The notes beneath the pieces were generated by a model, which did not search any database, had not been told where the DNA came from, and saw only the letters and a program-made list of their open reading frames with translations. This document shows, in pieces, positions 4,202-10,032 of a stretch of DNA of 10,032 nt. Position 1 is the first letter of the stretch; the number at the start of each line of letters is the position of its first letter. This DNA comes from Clostridia bacterium (GTDB lineage Bacteria > Bacillota > Clostridia > Oscillospirales > CAG-272), in NCBI GenBank assembly GCA_017958845.1, contig JAGDBW010000194.1, forward strand, positions 1 to 10,032. Direction: 5' to 3'. Position numbers and translations under genes: made by a program.

Positions 4202-7144
4202 ATGAAAAGACACGCCCTGCGGATCCTGTCCGCTCTGCTCTCTGCGGTGATGCTTTTGCCGCTTTTGCCCGTCGTCGCCATCGAGCGCGACGACTATACC
4301 AACGTGGCGCACCAGGACCGCGTCTACGACGAGATCCTCTTTTCCGACACGAACGGCTCGGCGCTGGTCAGCAGCGGCACTTCGACCAAATGGAGCAAGT
4401 TCCAGCCGAAAGCCGGCACCAACAAGCAGACGACCGACCCGCTGGATCCGAACAACAAGGTCAAGCAGTTCTCGTACACCGGCGGTTTTCTGCTCCAAAA
4501 GGACTACATCCCCACCGACAAAGCGTCGGTCTTTGCCACGAGCATCCTGATCCCCGAGCTGACCGAAGGCGTATTCCCTTCCCTGATCACCTTCAAGATG
4601 ATCAACAAGATCTTCTTCTCCCTGACCTATGACAGCGCCGCCGGCGACTTTGCCTACGATCTGTTCGGCCGCACCGGCAAGGTGGCGCCGAACACCTGGA
4701 TGCGCCTGTCGCTGTATATCCAACCCGGCACGCCGGCCTCTTCGACGACCTTTGACGTCCAGTTTTCCGGTACGTTTGACGACTCGGTCGAAGGCGACAA
4801 GGACCTCTACGTCTTTTCCGAGGCGGTGTCCGGCACGGGCAGCACGATCCGCGTCGACGCGACCGTTTCGGGCGGAGAAGCCGGCTTTTTGCTCGACGAC
4901 ACGTATAGCTATATCCCCGGCGACTTTTGGGCGCCCAAACCCGTACTGCCCACCTATGAGAACGACCCCGCCAGGAACAATCGGCTGGACGGCAGGATCA
5001 CCCTCGACTTCGGTCACGATTTTCTGCTCTCTACCTATTCGCCCGATCTCTTTTCGATCACCGATCCCGACGGGCTGCCGGTCGAGTATGATCTGATCTT
5101 TGACCCCATGAGGCCGTCGAAAGTGATCTTTGACTTTTCCTCTCACCCCCTCGCCACCAACACCACCTACACGCTCCACCGCGCGGCGGGGCTGACCGAC
5201 GTGACCGGGCAGGTCCTGCCGGCCGCCGACCAGACCTTTGTCACCCGCGGCGAGGAGGGCTCCCTCCCCGCCAAACTGCCGCTCTACGAGACGCCGGAAA
5301 ACGGCTACGTGATGCCCGACCGCTACAACACGGGCTACCGGTGCGACTATGAGGACCTGGTGGACTTCTACGAGAAGTATCCGCTGTTCGGCACTTCGTC
5401 GACCATCGTGATCACCGAGGAGCTGGCGCGCGCCTACGACTATGAGTTCTGCGGCTTTAAGCTCGCCGACGAAAACGAGCCGGACCTCGACAAAAAGAAG
5501 TCCTGCGCGATCTTTGTGATCGCGACCTCGCCGGTGTATCTGCACGACTTTTATATCGAGCGCGGCCAGATCTACAACGGCCAGTCCGGAAAGACCGGCT
5601 CCTCCTCGCGGCTGACCGTCGCGTGGATGGAGGGCAACGGCTCCGCCAGCACCGACTTCTTTAACGGCGGGAACATGACCATCTCCCACTGCTACATCCA
5701 CGACGTCAGGGCCGACCACATGAAGGGCAGCGGCGGCCAGATCGTGGAGTCCTGCTACTTCCGCGACGGCGGCACCCGCAACCCGGGCGCGCACGCCGAC
5801 GTGATCCAGTTCATGGGCAACTCGAGCTCTATCAACAACAACATCCTGGTCGTCGGCAACCGCTTCGATCTCCCCAACCTGCTCCATGACCACGTCGCCA
5901 ACTGCTGTTTCTTCTTCAAGCCCGAGTCCTACACCGAGGGGTACGCCAACGTGCAGGCCTACGGCAACTGGCTCAACGGCGGCGGCTACACGACCTATCT
6001 CACCCCCGCCAACGGCAAAGAGAAAAACAACTATATCACCTACGAAAACAACCTCTACGGCTACGGCTATACGTTTGGCCCGCTGACCCTCTCCGGCTGG
6101 TCGAGCACGAGCGACCTGGCCTCCACCGGCGGCTCCTACGCCAACAACGGCTTTATGACCACCCTGCAGGCCGGCAGCATCGTCTTTTATGACAAGGACG
6201 GCCGGCGGGTATACAGTCTGGCCGAGATCGGCGAGTCCGGGACCATGATGGTCAACTTTGCCAACTATATGACCGTCGCCCGCAACTACCGCATCGAGGT
6301 GGTGCTGATGGACGCCGACGGGGAGATCGTCCCCTCCGCCTCGACCGGAAAGATCGGCGAGATCCGCCGCTATATCCCCGTCGCGGAATACACCGCCGCC
6401 TCCAACAAAAAGACCGTCACCGTCAAGGACAGCAGCGGCAAGGACGTGCAGGTCTCCGTCCTGATCGAGCAGCCCGACCTGCCGCACGACGTGGAAGAGA
6501 CGCTGGCGCTGTCGCTGCCCGCGGACGTCACCGGCTGCACGCTGGGCGTACTCATCTACGACGTCACCGACGGCGCCCGCGATCTGATCCGCTGCTGCAC
6601 GCTGGACGAGAACATCGCCGAGAACGTGCGCATCGCCCTGCCCGAACCCGCAACCTACACCGTGACCTTTGCCGACAAAGCCGGCGAGGTGATCGCCACC
6701 CGCGTGGTCGTCGAAGGGGAGGACGCCGAAGCGCCCCCGGCGCCCGCCGTCGGCGGATACGTCTTTGTCGGCTGGTCCGCCTCCTACGAGGACGTGCACG
6801 CGGACGCCCGCATCGACGCGCTCTATACGCCCGACTACGAAACCTTTGAGACCCGCGTGAGCGCGGCCGAGACTGCCGCGACGCCGGACGACGTCTTTGC
6901 CGCTCTGCGCTCCGCGCGCCGTCTGCGCTCGCTCTGGTCGGAGGAGGACCGCGCCGCCGTCCCCGCGGCGCTCGCCACGCGCTATCAGACCGTCAAAGAC
7001 GCCTATGACGCCCTCTCGGCCGACGGGGCGGCAGAGCTGGCGGCGGCGCGGAACGTCGCCGCGCGGCTGCTCGTCGCGGCCGAGCCGCCCCTGTTTGAGC
7101 TGTCCGTCTATTCCGACCGTTTCTTTGCCGTGAGATGCCTGTGA
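4202..7144 (+). CDS. Large secreted multidomain protein with Ig-like, beta-helix and InlB B-repeat regions (paralog A)
   Basis: 980 residues; no named family for the whole chain. Residues 1-26 are a signal peptide (MKRH, hydrophobic core, cleavage after PVVA). Residues about 40-240 are beta-rich, with a 'NTWMRLSLYI...FDVQFSG' stretch reminiscent of a concanavalin-like sandwich. Residues 257-349 resemble an SbsA-type Ig-like domain (LATNTTYTLHRAAGLTDVTGQ then TFVTR). Residues about 390-640 read as a right-handed parallel beta-helix with short 'ISHCYIHD', 'IVESCYFRDGG', 'NNNILVVGNRF' rungs and an HADVIQF motif, as in pectate-lyase-like folds. Residues 640-805 are another beta-rich region. Residues 819-878 match an InlB-type B-repeat (YTVTF...GYVFVGWSASY...ALYTPD). 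Residues 880-960 are helical. No LPXTG motif, C-terminal membrane segment, SLH or dockerin is seen, so it may be released or held non-covalently. A role in binding or cleaving glycans is possible but unproven. It is followed after 47 bp by a paralog. Confidence 0.9.
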   Translation: MKRHALRILSALLSAVMLLPLLPVVAIERDDYTNVAHQDRVYDEILFSDTNGSALVSSGTSTKWSKFQPKAGTNKQTTDPLDPNNKVKQFSYTGGFLLQKDYIPTDKASVFATSILIPELTEGVFPSLITFKMINKIFFSLTYDSAAGDFAYDLFGRTGKVAPNTWMRLSLYIQPGTPASSTTFDVQFSGTFDDSVEGDKDLYVFSEAVSGTGSTIRVDATVSGGEAGFLLDDTYSYIPGDFWAPKPVLPTYENDPARNNRLDGRITLDFGHDFLLSTYSPDLFSITDPDGLPVEYDLIFDPMRPSKVIFDFSSHPLATNTTYTLHRAAGLTDVTGQVLPAADQTFVTRGEEGSLPAKLPLYETPENGYVMPDRYNTGYRCDYEDLVDFYEKYPLFGTSSTIVITEELARAYDYEFCGFKLADENEPDLDKKKSCAIFVIATSPVYLHDFYIERGQIYNGQSGKTGSSSRLTVAWMEGNGSASTDFFNGGNMTISHCYIHDVRADHMKGSGGQIVESCYFRDGGTRNPGAHADVIQFMGNSSSINNNILVVGNRFDLPNLLHDHVANCCFFFKPESYTEGYANVQAYGNWLNGGGYTTYLTPANGKEKNNYITYENNLYGYGYTFGPLTLSGWSSTSDLASTGGSYANNGFMTTLQAGSIVFYDKDGRRVYSLAEIGESGTMMVNFANYMTVARNYRIEVVLMDADGEIVPSASTGKIGEIRRYIPVAEYTAASNKKTVTVKDSSGKDVQVSVLIEQPDLPHDVEETLALSLPADVTGCTLGVLIYDVTDGARDLIRCCTLDENIAENVRIALPEPATYTVTFADKAGEVIATRVVVEGEDAEAPPAPAVGGYVFVGWSASYEDVHADARIDALYTPDYETFETRVSAAETAATPDDVFAALRSARRLRSLWSEEDRAAVPAALATRYQTVKDAYDALSADGAAELAAARNVAARLLVAAEPPLFELSVYSDRFFAVRCL

Positions 7145-7191
7145 CGGCTCCCTCGTCTTTTGAACCGTATCCGACAAGAAAGGTGGTATCT
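7145..7191 (+). promoter_or_regulatory. Short spacer with ribosome binding site of paralog B
   Basis: Only 47 bases separate the two large genes. AAAGGTGG (7179-7186) is 5 bases before ATG at 7192. There is no hairpin followed by a T-tract and no recognisable promoter, which argues that both genes are on one transcript. Confidence 0.7.
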
Positions 7192-10032
7192 ATGCACAGA
7201 TTCATTTTGAGATCGCTGGCCGTGCTGCTGTGCGCGGCGATGTGTCTGCCGCTCCTGTCGGTCGTCGCCATCGAGCGCGACGACTACACCAACGTGGCGC
7301 ACCAGGACCGCGTCTACGACGAGATCCTCTTTTCCGACGTCAACGGCACAGCCGGCGTCAGCAGCGGCACCGCCGCCAAGTGGACCAAGCTCCAGCCCAA
7401 ACCCGCCGCGCAGGGACAGGCGGCCGATCCGCTGGACGCGGACAACAAAGTCAAGCGGTTTTCGTCTACCGCCAACTTCTATCTGCAAAAGGACTACATC
7501 CCCACCGATCGGGCGTCGGTCTTTGCGACCGATCTGCTCGTCCCCGCCCCGACCGCGGGCGACTACCCCTCCCTGCTCACCGTCAAGATGCTGAACGTCA
7601 TCGTGCTGACGCTGACCTATGACGGCGCTGCGGGCGACTATACCTACGATCTGTTCGGCCGCACCGGCAAGGTGGCGCCGAACACCTGGATGCGTCTGTC
7701 GCTCTTTGTCCGGCCGGACGAGACGCAGGGGCTGGCCGCCGCAGCCTTTGACGTACAGTTTTCGGGTGATCTGGTCGATGCAAGCGAGGGAGCGACGACG
7801 GGTTATGCCTTTTCGGAGACCGTGACCGCGTCGGGCGTGTCGATGGTCATCAACGTGACCGTCCCCGCGGGCAGTGAAGCCGGCTTTATGCTGGACGACA
7901 CGTTCAGTTATATCCCGGGCGACCTGTGGGCGCCGACCCCGGCGACCGAGGGATACGGCGACCCCGGCCGCAACGTGAAACTGGACGGAAAGGTCACCCT
8001 CGACTTTGGACACGATCTGCTGATCTCGTCGGTGAGCGAAGCCATGTTCTCCGTCACCGATCCGCTCGGCGCACCCGTGGAATACGACTTTCTCTTCGAT
8101 CCGCTGACCCCGTCGGTGGTCGCGTTTGATTTCGGCGCTCATCCGCTCGCCACGGACACCGTCTACACGATCCACCGCGCGGCGGGGCTGACCGACGTGA
8201 CCGGACAGGTACTGCCGGCCGGCGACGCGACCTTTGCCACCCGCAGCCGGGAGGGTGAGTTCCCCTCCAAGTTGCCCGTGCTCGAGATGCCGGAGGAGGG
8301 CTGGGTGATGCCCGACCGCTACAACACCGGCTATCGGTGCGACTATGAGGATCTGGTGGACTTTTATGAAAAGTATCCGCTGTTCGGCACTTCGTCCACC
8401 ATCGTGATCACCGAGGCACTGGCGCGGGCCTACGACTTTGAGTTCTGCGGCTTTAAGCTCGCCGACGAAAACGAGCCGGACCTCGACGCCAAACAGACTT
8501 TTTCGATCTTTGTGACCGCGACCTCGCCCGTGTATCTGCACGACTTTTATATCGAGCGCGGCAGCATCTCCAACGGCAAGAGCGGTCAGGCCGGCTCCTC
8601 GGAGCGGCTGACCGTCGCGTGGATGGAGGGCAACGGCTCCGCCAGCGGCGACTTTTTCGGCGGAAGCAACCTGACCCTCTCCCACTGCTACGTCCATGAC
8701 GTCAAGGCCGACCACATGAAGGGCGGCGGCGATACCATCGTGGAGTTCTGCTACTTCCGCGACGGCGGCACCCGCAACCCGGGCGCGCACGCCGACGTGG
8801 TGCAGTTTATGGGCAACGCGAACGTCATCTTTAACAACAGTCTGTATTATGGCAACCGCTTTGATATCCCCCCTCTGCTCTATGAGCACGTCGCCAACTG
8901 CTGTTTCTTCTTTAAACCCGAGGCCAACATGGCCGGCTACGCCAACGTGCAGGCCATCGGCAACTGGTTCAACGGCGGCGGCTACACCACCTATCTCACC
9001 CCTGCCAACGGCAAGGAAAAGAACCTGTATATCACATACGAGCACAACCGCTTCGGCTACGGGCACAAGTGGGGATCGCCCATCATCGTCTCCTCCTGGG
9101 CAAACGCCGAGGATCTGTCCTCGACCGGCGGCTCCTACGCGGACAACGGGTATATGACGACCCTCCAGGCCGGCAGCATCGTCTTTTATGACGGAGACGG
9201 CCGGCGGGTGTATAGTCTGGCGGATATCGGCGAGTCCGGGACCGTGATGGTCAACTTTGCCAACTATATGACCGTCGCCCGCACCTACCGCATCGAGGTG
9301 GTGCTGACCGACGCCGACGGGGAGATCGTCCCCTCCGCCTCGACCGGGAAAAACGGCGAGATCCGCCGCTATACGCCCGTCTCGGAATATGAGACCGCCT
9401 CCAACGTACACACCATCACCGTCAAGGACGGAAAAGGCAACGACGTGCAAGTCAGCGCCCTGATCGAGATGCCCGATCTGCCGCACGACGTGGAACAGAC
9501 GCTGGCGCTGGCGCTGCCCGCGGACGTCACCGGCTGCACCCTGGGCGTGCTGATCTACGACACCACCGGAGGTGCGAGCGATCTGATCCGCTGCTGCACG
9601 CTGGGCGAGAACATCGCCGAAAACGTGCGCATCGCCCTGCCCGAGCCCGCAACCTACACCGTGACCTTTGCAAAAGCGGACGGCACGGTGATCGCCTCCG
9701 AGACGGTCGTCGCCGGCGAGAGCGCCGAAGCGCCCCGGGCGCCCGCCGTCGGCGGTTACGTCTTTTCCGGCTGGTCGGCCTCCTATGAAAACGTACAGGC
9801 GGACGTCCGCGTCGAGGCGATCTACACGCCCGACTACGACACCTTTGCGGCCCATGTGAGCGCGGCCGAGGCTGCCGCGACGGCGGACGACGCCTTTGCC
9901 GCTCTGCGGTCCGCGCGCCTGCTGCGCGCGCTCTGGACGGCCGAAGATACGGCCGCCCTCCCCGCGGCGCTCGCGACACGCTGGCAGACGGCCACAGGCG
10001 CCTATGACGCGCTGGTCGAAGGCGCGGCGGAC
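7192..10032 (+). CDS. Large secreted multidomain protein, paralog B (3' end outside window)
   Basis: Open for 947 codons from ATG at 7192 to the last base, with no stop, so the C-terminus is missing. It is co-linear with the preceding gene over its whole visible length and mostly identical in residues by eye, with only a few single-residue indels. It has the same layout: signal peptide (MHRF, core, SVVA cleavage), beta-rich N-terminal region, SbsA-type Ig-like domain near 256-348 (LATDTVYTIHRAAGLTDVTGQ), beta-helix region with HCYVHD, FRDGG and HADVVQFMG, beta-rich region, InlB-type B-repeat near 818-877 (GYVFSGWSASY...AIYTPD) and a helical tail. Conserved Cys pairs (NCCFFF, RCCTL) are kept. 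The mature N-terminus (IERDDYTNVAHQ) is identical to paralog A, while the signal peptides differ. Start chosen by AAAGGTGG at 7179-7186. Function unknown, presumably related to paralog A with different specificity. Confidence 0.9.
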   Translation, partial: MHRFILRSLAVLLCAAMCLPLLSVVAIERDDYTNVAHQDRVYDEILFSDVNGTAGVSSGTAAKWTKLQPKPAAQGQAADPLDADNKVKRFSSTANFYLQKDYIPTDRASVFATDLLVPAPTAGDYPSLLTVKMLNVIVLTLTYDGAAGDYTYDLFGRTGKVAPNTWMRLSLFVRPDETQGLAAAAFDVQFSGDLVDASEGATTGYAFSETVTASGVSMVINVTVPAGSEAGFMLDDTFSYIPGDLWAPTPATEGYGDPGRNVKLDGKVTLDFGHDLLISSVSEAMFSVTDPLGAPVEYDFLFDPLTPSVVAFDFGAHPLATDTVYTIHRAAGLTDVTGQVLPAGDATFATRSREGEFPSKLPVLEMPEEGWVMPDRYNTGYRCDYEDLVDFYEKYPLFGTSSTIVITEALARAYDFEFCGFKLADENEPDLDAKQTFSIFVTATSPVYLHDFYIERGSISNGKSGQAGSSERLTVAWMEGNGSASGDFFGGSNLTLSHCYVHDVKADHMKGGGDTIVEFCYFRDGGTRNPGAHADVVQFMGNANVIFNNSLYYGNRFDIPPLLYEHVANCCFFFKPEANMAGYANVQAIGNWFNGGGYTTYLTPANGKEKNLYITYEHNRFGYGHKWGSPIIVSSWANAEDLSSTGGSYADNGYMTTLQAGSIVFYDGDGRRVYSLADIGESGTVMVNFANYMTVARTYRIEVVLTDADGEIVPSASTGKNGEIRRYTPVSEYETASNVHTITVKDGKGNDVQVSALIEMPDLPHDVEQTLALALPADVTGCTLGVLIYDTTGGASDLIRCCTLGENIAENVRIALPEPATYTVTFAKADGTVIASETVVAGESAEAPRAPAVGGYVFSGWSASYENVQADVRVEAIYTPDYDTFAAHVSAAEAAATADDAFAALRSARLLRALWTAEDTAALPAALATRWQTATGAYDALVEGAAD

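Noticed and set aside
3949..4281. Longer upstream in-frame start for the small membrane protein (161 codons)
   Set aside because: The extra N-terminal part is translated from the GGTCCG repeat region and from the start of paralog A. The strong ribosome binding site points to ATG at 3948.
4094..7177. Minus-strand open frame of about 1027 codons opposite paralog A
   Set aside because: Its codon first positions pair with the third positions of the plus-strand gene. Because those are nearly always G or C, stop codons (which begin with T) hardly arise. It has a low-complexity Val/Gly/Asp/Arg-rich composition, no sensible ribosome binding site and no domain.
7108..9855. Minus-strand open frame of about 915 codons opposite paralog B, similar to the one opposite paralog A
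   Set aside because: Same same-phase antisense effect. The similarity between the two antisense frames follows from the plus-strand genes being paralogs.

Overview
The window looks like chromosomal DNA from a high-GC member of the Firmicutes, most likely a gut-type clostridium of the Oscillospiraceae/Ruminococcaceae kind. The grounds are strongly G/C-biased third codon positions, Bacillota-like AAGGAG-type ribosome binding sites, TGnTATAAT promoters in AT-rich spacers, a long-form hibernation factor, and secreted proteins with InlB-type B-repeats. This placement is inference; there is no rRNA or other taxonomic marker here.

Layout. (1) Positions 1-71 hold the last 22 codons of an unidentified plus-strand gene, followed by a perfect 16-bp hairpin terminator (96-130) that serves both strands and a second plus-strand terminator (195-225). 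(2) Positions 255-2979 on the minus strand are a two-gene purine operon, purB then purA, 22 bp apart. Together they make AMP from IMP. PurB is of the animal-like ADSL type and PurA is a divergent version with several altered active-site motifs. (3) At 2980-3251 lies a divergent control region with two good extended -10 promoters, one for purB (minus) and one for the hibernation factor (plus). (4) Positions 3252-3776 encode a complete long-form ribosome hibernation promoting factor. (5) Positions 3796-3948 on the minus strand encode a 50-residue single-pass membrane protein with a strong ribosome binding site; it is convergent with the hibernation factor gene. (6) Positions 3949-4201 are non-coding, with overlapping palindromes and a cluster of GGTCCG repeats. 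(7) From 4202 to the window end are two tandem paralogous genes for very large secreted proteins, 980 residues and at least 947 residues (the second is cut by the window edge). They lie 47 bp apart and are probably co-transcribed.

The first 4 kb are housekeeping genes in nucleotide metabolism and ribosome dormancy. From about 4 kb on the content is accessory: the two paralogs share the order signal peptide, beta-rich N-terminal region, SbsA-type Ig-like domain, right-handed beta-helix region, beta-sandwich-like region, InlB-type B-repeat and helical tail. They fit surface or secreted proteins acting on glycans or other extracellular partners, but no catalytic activity can be assigned from sequence alone. 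The pair shows islands of near-identical DNA separated by diverged stretches. It is the most interesting part of the window. No CRISPR array, tRNA, rRNA, transposase or phage gene was seen.
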